A DNA stretch of 9,338 nt from Thermoproteota archaeon (GTDB lineage: Archaea > Thermoproteota > EX4484-205 > JAAOZP01), in the NCBI GenBank assembly GCA_025059435.1, contig JANXDK010000017.1, positions 1 to 9,338 of the forward strand, given 5' to 3'. The notes under the pieces are model-generated. The model was not told the origin of the DNA and made no database searches. It worked only from the letters and a program-made list of their open reading frames with translations. The position numbers and the translations under genes were made by a program. Shown here in pieces: positions 1 through 5,180 of the stretch; the stretch's first letter is position 1, and every line of letters begins with the position of its first letter.

Positions 1-507
1 CTTCTCATAACGATGCTTAGGTCTGTTGGAATACCATCCTATTTACAGACCGGTGGAATAATTTCGAATGATTATGGAATCACAGGAAGCACATGGGATG
101 GACATCTATATATTTCCTCGAGGGGGATCGGATGGCACGGTTGGGTTGAAGCATACGTTCCCCCTTGGGGCTGGCTTCCAATTGACATGACCTATGGATA
201 CTCTCAACCTGAACCATTGTCCGCCATAAGCAAATCCGCCTCGGCAAGAGAATTCGTCTTACAATCAGAAAGGTATTCAGAAATAGATTTCGTTGAAGAA
301 AGCAGAAAAGTAGAAGAGAGAATAAGGAAGAGTAGCGTTTACCTTTATGTGGAGGAAGATATTTCAAAAACATACTCGGTAGAAAATCATAGAACATTAA
401 GAGATTATCAAACTGTATATCTCTTAGTATTGACTATAATAGCAATTTACATAACCTTATTAGCGTTTAAATTTTTTGAGAAAAGGATTTCGCAACTTGC
501 TGATTAA
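1..507 (+). CDS. Transglutaminase-like membrane-anchored protein, C-terminal part (5' end outside window)
   Basis: The open frame runs in from the window edge, so the first ATG visible at 13 is probably internal. The readable part matches the second half of the transglutaminase/protease-like fold: an R-x-x-G-I-P segment (nt 19-36), then W-H-G-W-V-E with the presumed catalytic His at nt 136-138, then G-W-L-P-I-D-M-T with the presumed catalytic Asp at nt 184-186. The nucleophilic Cys of this family lies upstream and cannot be checked. After the domain comes a charged linker and one hydrophobic helix (about nt 415-474) with a short basic tail, so the protein is probably anchored in the membrane with the catalytic domain outside. 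Such proteins are common in archaea and mostly uncharacterised; substrate and reaction (protease, amidase or crosslinking) are unknown. The family call is fairly secure, the role is not. Confidence 0.75.
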   Translation, partial: LLITMLRSVGIPSYLQTGGIISNDYGITGSTWDGHLYISSRGIGWHGWVEAYVPPWGWLPIDMTYGYSQPEPLSAISKSASAREFVLQSERYSEIDFVEESRKVEERIRKSSVYLYVEEDISKTYSVENHRTLRDYQTVYLLVLTIIAIYITLLAFKFFEKRISQLAD

Positions 508-587
508 AATACTGTTTTAGACGATTCTAGTGCGAAGTTAAATATAAGGATAGATTTAAATCCTCCTTTATTAAAAACTTACTACTG

Positions 588-827
588 TTGTCACATAATA
601 GGTTAGAGTGGATAAGTATTGTCCTTATTGTAGGATCTATACTTGCAGGAATATTCTTGTTTAAAGAAATTTTCTACATTATTTCTCTGACAGTCGGCTT
701 AGTGACAATGATGTTTGGATACGTCCTAATTAATTCTAGGAGAAAAAATTCTCTTAAGAATCATCCCCAAAACCCTAAGAAAGAAGAGAAAACAAGTCCA
801 AAAGAGAACATCAAAGAAAAAGAATAA
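588..827 (+). CDS. Small two-helix membrane protein with Lys/Glu-rich tail
   Basis: This 79-residue frame starts with TTG. Residues about 8-25 and 28-48 form two hydrophobic segments separated by a single Lys-Glu pair; the remaining 30 residues are rich in Lys, Glu, Asn and Pro and are probably a cytoplasmic tail. I do not recognise a family. A TATA-like stretch (TTTAAAT, 555-561) is centred about 30 nt before the TTG, the spacing seen at other genes here, which would give a nearly leaderless mRNA. The last 102 nt are overlapped by a minus-strand frame that also looks like a membrane protein, so one of the two may not be expressed. The AAG/GAA-rich tail makes phenylalanine and leucine codons on the other strand, so overlap alone does not decide which is real. 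Confidence 0.5.
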   Translation: MSHNRLEWISIVLIVGSILAGIFLFKEIFYIISLTVGLVTMMFGYVLINSRRKNSLKNHPQNPKKEEKTSPKENIKEKE

Positions 828-1040
828 AGAGTCTACCCTAATATCAACATATTCTGCAACTCCGTATTCAGCAATTTTAACATTTATGACCTGTATTAAG
901 AATGGAAGTGGAAGACCATTCTTAACATAATGGTAAGGTGGGGAATAATCGTAGAGACCGACTAATCCAGTTGCAAAAGTTATAATAATGGCTTGGAGCA
1001 ATATTGGCATTATCTTACGGGGTTCTTTCAGGTTCTTCAA
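726..1040 (-). CDS. Small membrane protein with G-L-P-L-P-F-L motif, overlapping the convergent gene
   Basis: This 104-residue minus-strand frame has a hydrophobic helix at residues about 11-30, a hydrophilic loop beginning with tyrosines and a G-L-P-L-P-F-L motif (residues 42-48), then a second hydrophobic stretch (about 71-95) containing F-F-F-D-V-L-F-W. From memory, small archaeal and bacterial membrane proteins share a G-x-P-L-P-x-L loop followed by a D-x-L-F-W helix; no function is known to me. The region 828-1040 has no competing plus-strand frame, which favours a real gene. The TTG at 1040 is 31 nt from the centre of the AT-rich palindrome at 1062-1080; an ATG at 1010 (residue 11) is the alternative start. 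Residues 71-104 lie antisense to the tail of the 588-827 gene. Confidence 0.55.
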   Translation of the reverse strand: MKNLKEPRKIMPILLQAIIITFATGLVGLYDYSPPYHYVKNGLPLPFLIQVINVKIAEYGVAEYVDIRVDSLFFFFDVLFWTCFLFFLRVLGMILKRIFSPRIN

Positions 1041-1061
1041 GATGATAAGCCTTGAAAACAG

Positions 1062-1080
1062 GCAAGAATATTAATCTTGC
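1062..1080. promoter_or_regulatory. Palindromic AT-core between divergent genes, candidate bidirectional promoter
   Basis: GCAAGA (1062-1067) and TCTTGC (1075-1080) are perfect inverted arms around the core AATATTA. The core can serve as a TATA-like box on both strands. Its centre (1071) is 32 nt before the phosphatase ATG at 1103 and 31 nt before the minus-strand TTG at 1040, the distance expected for leaderless archaeal transcripts in both directions. The arms could also bind a dimeric regulator. This is inferred from spacing and symmetry only. Confidence 0.45.
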
Positions 1081-1102
1081 TAATTGTTAATAGTAGGAAG
1101 AG

Positions 1103-1945
1103 ATGGATTTAGAAGAAGCTTTAGAGAGATTCGACAAGCTGGGCAAGGAGGAAACCGTAAATCTTTGCGAGGAAACTTATGAGGTGTTTCAGAAAGAGCC
1201 ACCGATTTTAAGATTAAAATTTGAAAAAATCTTGGTAATTGGCGATCTTCATGGGGATTTAGAATCATGTGTCAATGCTATAACCCATTTAGAAAGACTT
1301 GATGAAGCAGGCATAGTTTTCTTAGGGGATTATATTGACAGGGGACCCTATCAAAGCGGTGTGATAAACTTACTCTTAAATGAGAAAAAGAACAATCCTG
1401 ACAGAATATTCCTCTTAAGAGGGAATCATGAAACACCATTAATGAATTTTTCCTATGGCTTCATAGATATCCTAATAAAGAGGTTTAAGAAAGAGTATGA
1501 AGAAGTTTACAATGCTTATCTCAAGATTTTCTCAGAAATGCCTTTTGTTGCATTATTCAAAGATAAGGTAATACTAGTACACGGAGGACTAGCGAGAAAT
1601 GTGAGAAGAGTAAAGGAGCTTGAAGAAGCTGGAAAAGGAGGAGTTGAGCCCCAAGATACTAGAATCTTCGAGACAATTTGGAACGATCCTTCAGAAGAAG
1701 TTGAGGAATTTGCTCCAAACCCTAGGGGGCCGAGGGTTTACTTTTTTGGTAAAAATGCTCTTCGGAGATTTTTAAAGGAAAACGGTCTTAAAATGATGGT
1801 AAGAAGTCATGAACCAATGTTTAGAGGATATAGAGTACTTTTCGAAGGAGATCTGATAAATGTCTTCTCATGCAGGTTCTATGGCATAGAGCCAGCTGCC
1901 CTCGAATTGGAAGATGAAAAATATTCTTTCATAAGCCTTGATTAA
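1103..1945 (+). CDS. PPP-family serine/threonine protein phosphatase
   Basis: This 280-residue protein carries every signature of the PPP metallophosphatases in order: G-D-L-H-G-D (47-52), G-D-Y-I-D-R-G (75-81), R-G-N-H-E (106-110), H-G-G-L (160-163), W-N-D-P (193-196) and R-S-H-E (234-237). The Asp, His and Asn residues of these motifs bind two metal ions; His109 would be the general acid and the Arg residues hold the phosphate. This is the archaeal PP1-arch type, related to eukaryotic PP1/PP2A, a cytoplasmic enzyme that removes phosphate from Ser and Thr. About 40 mostly helical residues precede the catalytic core, as in eukaryotic relatives. The ATG start is backed by the TATA-like core 32 nt upstream. 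No cognate kinase is in the window, so its targets are unknown. Confidence 0.92.
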   Translation: MDLEEALERFDKLGKEETVNLCEETYEVFQKEPPILRLKFEKILVIGDLHGDLESCVNAITHLERLDEAGIVFLGDYIDRGPYQSGVINLLLNEKKNNPDRIFLLRGNHETPLMNFSYGFIDILIKRFKKEYEEVYNAYLKIFSEMPFVALFKDKVILVHGGLARNVRRVKELEEAGKGGVEPQDTRIFETIWNDPSEEVEEFAPNPRGPRVYFFGKNALRRFLKENGLKMMVRSHEPMFRGYRVLFEGDLINVFSCRFYGIEPAALELEDEKYSFISLD

Positions 1946-1947
1946 TC

Positions 1948-1953
1948 TTTTTT
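1948..1953 (+). terminator. Oligo-T terminator after the phosphatase
   Basis: Six consecutive T residues lie directly after the phosphatase stop codon and before the next TATA box. Archaeal RNA polymerase terminates at such T tracts without a hairpin. It is short, so leaky termination is possible. Confidence 0.4.
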
Positions 1954-1962
1954 AGAGCTAGC

Positions 1963-1968
1963 TTTATA
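1963..1968 (+). promoter_or_regulatory. TATA box for the tRNA-binding protein gene
   Basis: TTTATA sits about 29 nt before the ATG at 1995. Transcription starting roughly 26 nt downstream would begin at or just before the start codon, so the mRNA is probably leaderless. No Shine-Dalgarno site is seen before this ATG. Confidence 0.55.
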
Positions 1969-1994
1969 AGCATGTTTAAGAGTAGAGCTTTGAA

Positions 1995-2330
1995 ATGAGC
2001 TCTGAAATAAGCATTGAAGACTTTAAGAAGGTAAAGATGGTTGTGGGAACAATAGTATCCGCAGAGAAGGTCAAAGGTTCTGAAAAATTGTTAAAGCTTC
2101 AAGTGAGTTTGGGAAATAATATTGTGAAACAGTCTGTAGCAGGTTTGGGACCGTATTATAGCCCTGAGCAATTGATTGGAAAGCAGTACGTTTTCGTCAC
2201 GAATCTCAAGCCAGCTGTTCTCATGGGACAGGTTTCAGAGGTCATGATACTTGCAGCAATAGAAGATAAAAACAAGATCTCGCTGATATGTCCAGATAGT
2301 AAGATATCAGATGGTGCTACAGTAACTTGA
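1995..2330 (+). CDS. Stand-alone tRNA-binding OB-fold protein (MetRS beta subunit / CsaA-like)
   Basis: The 111-residue protein is a single EMAP/Trbp111-type tRNA-binding domain. Seen directly are an I-x-x-E-D-F-K-K-V start, V-G-T-I-V-x-x-E-K-V at residues 16-25, the S-E-K-L-L-K-L segment that enters the OB fold, S-V-A-G-L, an N-L-K-P-A-V-L-M-G loop and the terminal C-P-D segment. In archaea this domain often occurs as a separate protein, annotated as the beta subunit of methionyl-tRNA synthetase, where it raises tRNA affinity; related CsaA proteins act as chaperones. The two are hard to separate by sequence, so the MetRS role is inferred. The gene stops at TGA followed by a second in-frame TGA, and ends 4 bp from the convergent sua5 stop. 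Confidence 0.88.
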   Translation: MSSEISIEDFKKVKMVVGTIVSAEKVKGSEKLLKLQVSLGNNIVKQSVAGLGPYYSPEQLIGKQYVFVTNLKPAVLMGQVSEVMILAAIEDKNKISLICPDSKISDGATVT

Positions 2331-2334
2331 TGAG

Positions 2335-3387
2335 TTAAACCTTCAATATACGGTATCCAGCAGCCTTCCTAAGTCTATTTTGTATAGCCATACCTATACC
2401 CTCTTCTGGAAAACCTTCAGCAACGATGATATCTGGATTTCTCCTATCCAAATTCCTAAGCGCTGAAAATAATCTTCTAGCAATCAAGTCAAGCCTGTTA
2501 CGGGGAGCAAGTACTTCTATAAGGGTCTGACTCGGAAGTTTCACTGCAGTCTCCTCGGAAACAATACAGCCTACTTTAAGGCCGGCTTTTAAATAATCAT
2601 GGACTGTTTCAACTATCTTCTCTAAAACCCTATCGTATGTTCCTTCAACTACAACCATTTCAGCCTTGGGAGCGTAATGCCGGTACTTCATACCGGGCGA
2701 AGCAGGAGTCCCTTCGAATTTTCCGGTGAGGATTGAGGGGTGCAATTCGATATCATTCAAATAGTTTCTAAGAGTCTCAATCGGGATTGGGCCAGGCCTG
2801 AGTATGACTGACTTGTTTTCTGTAACATGAACCACTGTGGATTCAACGCCTATGAAGGTATCGCCAGCGTCGATTATCATCTCAATAGCACCGTTTAAAT
2901 CCTCATACACATCTCTAGCATTCGTTGGACTAGGTCTTCCCGAAAGGTTTGCACTGGGGGCTGCTATTGGAGAACCCAAATGTTTAATTAAACCGAGGGC
3001 CACGTTGTGGGCAGGCATTCTCACAGCAACCGTGTCTAATCCAGCGGAAACCGAGGCCGGAACCTTTTTAGACCTTGGGACAACGATCGTCAACGGGCCG
3101 GGCCAAAGATCCTCTATCATTTTTTTAACTCTCTTTGGTATAGTGGTAGAAACCTCTTTCAACATATCCATTTCTGAAATATGGACTATTACAGGATTAT
3201 CCGGAGGTCTTTTCTTGGCCTTAAATATTTTAAGGACAGCATCCTCGTTGAAAGAATCAGCACCTAAACCATACACGGTTTCCGTCGGAAAGGCGACTAG
3301 GCCACCTGACTTTAAAACCTCCGCCGCTTCTTGAAGCACCTTTTTCGAGGGATTATGCCTATCCGTCTTCAGAACTCTCGTCAGCAA
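2335..3387 (-). CDS. sua5: Threonylcarbamoyl-AMP synthase, two-domain Sua5 type
   Basis: Sua5 joins threonine, bicarbonate and ATP into threonylcarbamoyl-AMP, which the KEOPS complex uses to make t6A37 in ANN-decoding tRNAs. The 350-residue length is that of archaeal Sua5 rather than the shorter TsaC. The YrdC domain (about 1-210) shows F-P-T-E-T-V-Y-G-L-G-A-D (33-44), K-R-P-P-D-N-P (59-65), W-P-G-P-L-T (95-100), A-P-S-A-N-L-S-G (143-150) and L-R-P-G-P (196-200). The linker S-P-G-M-K-Y-R-H-Y-A-P (230-240), which closes over the active site, leads into the Sua5 C-terminal domain (241-350). The start is TTG, preceded immediately by an in-frame TGA, so no longer start exists. A minus-strand TATA-like box is about 29 nt upstream, giving a leaderless mRNA. 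Confidence 0.95.
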   Translation of the reverse strand: MLTRVLKTDRHNPSKKVLQEAAEVLKSGGLVAFPTETVYGLGADSFNEDAVLKIFKAKKRPPDNPVIVHISEMDMLKEVSTTIPKRVKKMIEDLWPGPLTIVVPRSKKVPASVSAGLDTVAVRMPAHNVALGLIKHLGSPIAAPSANLSGRPSPTNARDVYEDLNGAIEMIIDAGDTFIGVESTVVHVTENKSVILRPGPIPIETLRNYLNDIELHPSILTGKFEGTPASPGMKYRHYAPKAEMVVVEGTYDRVLEKIVETVHDYLKAGLKVGCIVSEETAVKLPSQTLIEVLAPRNRLDLIARRLFSALRNLDRRNPDIIVAEGFPEEGIGMAIQNRLRKAAGYRILKV

Positions 3388-3412
3388 TCAATATCATAAA
3401 ATCATTCAGCCA

Positions 3413-3420
3413 TTTAATAA
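3413..3420 (-). promoter_or_regulatory. TATA box for sua5
   Basis: On the minus strand this reads TTATTAAA, centred about 29 nt before the TTG at 3387. The spacing fits leaderless initiation, and no Shine-Dalgarno sequence is seen before the TTG. Confidence 0.45.
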
Positions 3421-3557
3421 CATTTATTTGGACTTGAAATACAGGAGGCTTGACAAACAGATTTGTAAAGCATAAAAGAAAAGAGGTTTCAAGGTTTTCG
3501 AAACTTTCACTATGAGAAAATAATCTAAATAACCCTTCTGGATCAGCAGAGTTTTAC

Positions 3558-3647
3558 TTGAAAAGTTTTAAAAATCTCAGGGAAGAACCAGAGGCTAGAA
3601 CTGTAGTAGAGCATTTATTTAAGCAAAAACATATTTTGAGTAAATGA
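3558..3647 (+). CDS. Possible 29-residue leaderless microprotein
   Basis: A TTG-initiated frame of 29 codons encodes a strongly charged, probably helical peptide (R-E-E-P-E-A-R followed by V-V-E-H-L-F-K). CTAAATAA (3525-3532) lies about 30 nt before the TTG, the spacing seen at other genes here. So short a frame can easily occur by chance and no family is recognised; it could equally be part of a 5' leader of the downstream operon. Confidence 0.18.
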   Translation: MKSFKNLREEPEARTVVEHLFKQKHILSK

Positions 3648-3671
3648 TCTTTGAAGATGGTTTAGGTTTAA

Positions 3672-3917
3672 ATGCAGCTCCACTTCATCAACGTAGCTGG
3701 CGTTAACAGTATGAGGATCAAAGCGTTCATACAGAGAGTTGGCGAAACTAAGCTAGTTGACCTAGATGAGGGTAGTAGGGTTGAGGATCTCCTTAAGGTT
3801 CTAGGAATAAGTGTTTCCGAAGTAGTCCCGGTTAAAAACGGGGTTATAGTGACGGAGAGGGAAATCCTTCGGGATGGTGACGAGATCAAGCTTTTGAGCG
3901 TTGTTTCAGGTGGTTGA
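3672..3917 (+). CDS. Ubiquitin-like sulfur carrier (MoaD/ThiS/Urm1/TtuB-type)
   Basis: This is a small beta-grasp protein ending in V-V-S-G-G, the C-terminal diglycine that an E1-like enzyme adenylates and converts to a thiocarboxylate. The core has the usual pattern: an N-terminal strand, L-D-E-G-S-R-V-E-D-L-L-K-V-L-G, a V-P-V-K-N-G-V-I-V segment, then I-L-R-D-G-D-E-I-K-L-L before the diglycine. An in-frame TAA directly precedes the ATG at 3672, giving 81 residues; an internal ATG at 3711 would give 68 residues, closer to the family norm, and the extra 13 residues do not look like part of the fold. The gene lies 4 nt before the tRNA thiolase, so its likely job is to donate sulfur for tRNA 2-thiolation. 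A role in molybdopterin or thiamin synthesis is less supported by context. No E1-like enzyme is in the window. Confidence 0.87.
   Translation: MQLHFINVAGVNSMRIKAFIQRVGETKLVDLDEGSRVEDLLKVLGISVSEVVPVKNGVIVTEREILRDGDEIKLLSVVSGG
3909..3917 (+). promoter_or_regulatory. Ribosome binding site for ttuA, made from the diglycine and stop codons
   Basis: GGTGGTTGA resembles the archaeal Shine-Dalgarno sequence GGAGGTGA and ends 4 nt before the ATG at 3922. It favours that ATG over the in-frame TTG at 3901. The bases are the last two Gly codons and the TGA of the sulfur carrier gene. Confidence 0.45.
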
Positions 3918-3921
3918 AGAA

Positions 3922-4863
3922 ATGGTTTGTAAAGACTGTGAGAATAACGGGGTTTACATATCTTTAAGTGGCAGGAGCCTGTGTCCGAGGCATTTTAAAA
4001 GGTATTTTGAGACAAAGGTCATGCGAACGATTAAAAAGTACGATTTACTAAGATACGGGGAGAAAGTACTCGTCGCCTGCTCAGGAGGAAAAGACAGCAC
4101 TGCACTCCTCAACTTCCTATGGAATCTTATAAAAAATAAGAACGGGGGCATAGCTGCAATATCGGTTGACGAGGGCATAGCTGGTTATAGGGATATTAAA
4201 CTCAGAGGGATTGTTAAATTCTGCGAAGAGAGGGAGATACTCATTCACATATATTCTTTTAAAGAATATTACGGTTTTACTCTAGACGAGGCTGTTAAGA
4301 TCTCAAAGGAGAACAAGCTTGATTTAAAACCTTGTTACATATGTGGGATACTCAGGAGGAACTTGATAAACAATGTCGCTAAAGAACTCGGCTTCTCCAA
4401 AGTTGCTACTGGACACAATCTTGACGATGAAGCTCAAACGATAATGATGAATTATCTCCGGGGGAATCCCTCTCTACTCGCACGTCTCGGACCTAAGACA
4501 GGGGTCGTTAGCAACGAGGGTTTTGCTCAAAGAATTAAACCATTCTACTTTTGTACTGAGAAAGAGGATACTATATATGCTCTACTCAACGGCATTGAAG
4601 TAGACTTCGTCCAATGTCCCTATCACGTTGAGAACTATAGACTTGAGATAAGGGATTTTTTAAACAGACTCGAATCAACTATCCCAGGTGTTAAACACGG
4701 TTTGGTAAACAATTTTTTAAGAATATTACCACTTTTGAAAAAAGAGTTTTCTGCTTCAAGAGTAGAACGTTGCAAGATTTGTGGAAACCCCTCAGCTAAG
4801 AATACCTGTAGAGCTTGCATGATAAAGATGAAATTAGAACCGTTTTTGAAAAGGGTTGATTAA
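3922..4863 (+). CDS. ttuA: tRNA 2-thiolation enzyme, TtuA/Ncs6 (NcsA/CTU1) family
   Basis: The 313-residue protein activates a tRNA uridine with ATP and replaces its C2 oxygen with sulfur from a thiocarboxylated carrier. Domains in order: an N-terminal zinc finger (C3, C6, C21, H24), the PP-loop S-G-G-K-D-S-T (54-60), C-Y-I-C (138-141), T-G-H-N-L-D-D-E-A-Q-T (163-173), a third cysteine C232 in Q-C-P-Y, and a C-terminal zinc finger (C284/C287, C296/C299). In characterised TtuA, two C-x-x-C cysteines and a later one hold an oxygen-sensitive 4Fe-4S cluster; C138, C141 and C232 match. TtuA modifies position 54 (s2T) in thermophiles, while Ncs6/NcsA modifies wobble U34; I cannot tell which applies. 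The ATG at 3922 is chosen over TTG 3901 because of its spacing to a Shine-Dalgarno-like site and because it places the first zinc-finger Cys at residue 3. Confidence 0.93.
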   Translation: MVCKDCENNGVYISLSGRSLCPRHFKRYFETKVMRTIKKYDLLRYGEKVLVACSGGKDSTALLNFLWNLIKNKNGGIAAISVDEGIAGYRDIKLRGIVKFCEEREILIHIYSFKEYYGFTLDEAVKISKENKLDLKPCYICGILRRNLINNVAKELGFSKVATGHNLDDEAQTIMMNYLRGNPSLLARLGPKTGVVSNEGFAQRIKPFYFCTEKEDTIYALLNGIEVDFVQCPYHVENYRLEIRDFLNRLESTIPGVKHGLVNNFLRILPLLKKEFSASRVERCKICGNPSAKNTCRACMIKMKLEPFLKRVD

Positions 4864-4865
4864 AA

Positions 4866-5144
4866 TTGAGAAACGGAGGGAAAAAGTCCCCATTCATGTT
4901 CCCGGAGAACAGGCTTAAACTGGCACGGTTGATAAGGGGAAAAGGTTTCTACGTCAGGATGCATGGATACGAGTACCTTGTGTCCCATGATGGAAGATTT
5001 TTGTGTTTGATATTTTTACAACCGAATAACAGAATAATTATGATCAAAGTTTTTAAATGGATCGAGGATTCGCATAATCAAGTGAAGGAGATCGTAGAAT
5101 TGATAAGGTCTATAGATAGTGTTTCTGAATTAGTTTTTTATTAA
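4866..5144 (+). CDS. Unrecognised 92-residue protein in the tRNA thiolation operon
   Basis: The TTG start lies 2 nt after the ttuA stop, with GGTTGAT (4854-4860) as a weak ribosome binding site, so the gene is almost certainly co-transcribed. An ATG at 4896 (residue 11) is an alternative. The sequence suggests an Arg/Lys-rich helix (about 15-27), three beta strands (about 28-64) with a G-Y-E-Y-L-V-S-H-D-G-R-F turn, then a helix (about 68-85) and a final strand. There is no signal peptide, membrane helix or cysteine pair; only one Cys is seen. I do not recognise a family. The basic N-terminal half and position suggest contact with tRNA or with the thiolase, but this is inference from context alone. 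Confidence 0.7.
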   Translation: MRNGGKKSPFMFPENRLKLARLIRGKGFYVRMHGYEYLVSHDGRFLCLIFLQPNNRIIMIKVFKWIEDSHNQVKEIVELIRSIDSVSELVFY

Positions 5145-5152
5145 AGTTTTTT
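5134..5152 (+). terminator. T-rich end of the thiolation operon
   Basis: Two runs of six T residues (5134-5139 and 5147-5152) flank the stop codon at 5142-5144. Such tracts are the typical archaeal termination signal. The second run is also part of the next gene's TATA-like box. Confidence 0.4.
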
Positions 5153-5156
5153 AAGG
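5147..5156 (+). promoter_or_regulatory. TATA box for homocitrate synthase
   Basis: TTTTTTAAGG is centred about 30 nt before the ATG at 5181, the leaderless spacing seen elsewhere in the window. No Shine-Dalgarno site precedes that ATG. Confidence 0.45.
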
Positions 5157-5180
5157 AACTTTACATCGCTTTGAAGAGTC

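Larger units (their letters stand above)
3388..3671. other. Intergenic gap between divergent sua5 and the sulfur-carrier operon
   Basis: At 284 nt this is long for so compact a region. It holds the sua5 promoter at its left end, a TTTATTTAA stretch (3614-3622) that could be the TATA box of the carrier operon, and a possible 29-residue plus-strand frame (3558-3647). I found no tRNA, no paired C/D boxes and no strong hairpin; the octamer TTTCGAAA at 3496-3503 is the only clear palindrome. Confidence 0.6.

Noticed and set aside
80..397. A 105-residue minus-strand open frame
   Set aside because: Antisense to the transglutaminase-like domain, whose His and Asp motifs are read clearly on the plus strand.
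2837..3334. A 165-residue plus-strand open frame
   Set aside because: It lies wholly antisense to sua5, whose motifs are intact along this stretch; a shadow frame caused by codon bias.
3388..3671. C/D-box sRNA, tRNA or CRISPR content in the gap
   Set aside because: No paired RTGATGA and CTGA boxes, no cloverleaf and no repeat-spacer pattern could be found by eye.
3901..3921. TTG at 3901 as the ttuA start, giving a 17-nt overlap with the carrier gene
   Set aside because: ATG 3922 has a Shine-Dalgarno-like site at good spacing and puts the first zinc-finger Cys near the N-terminus, as is usual in the family.
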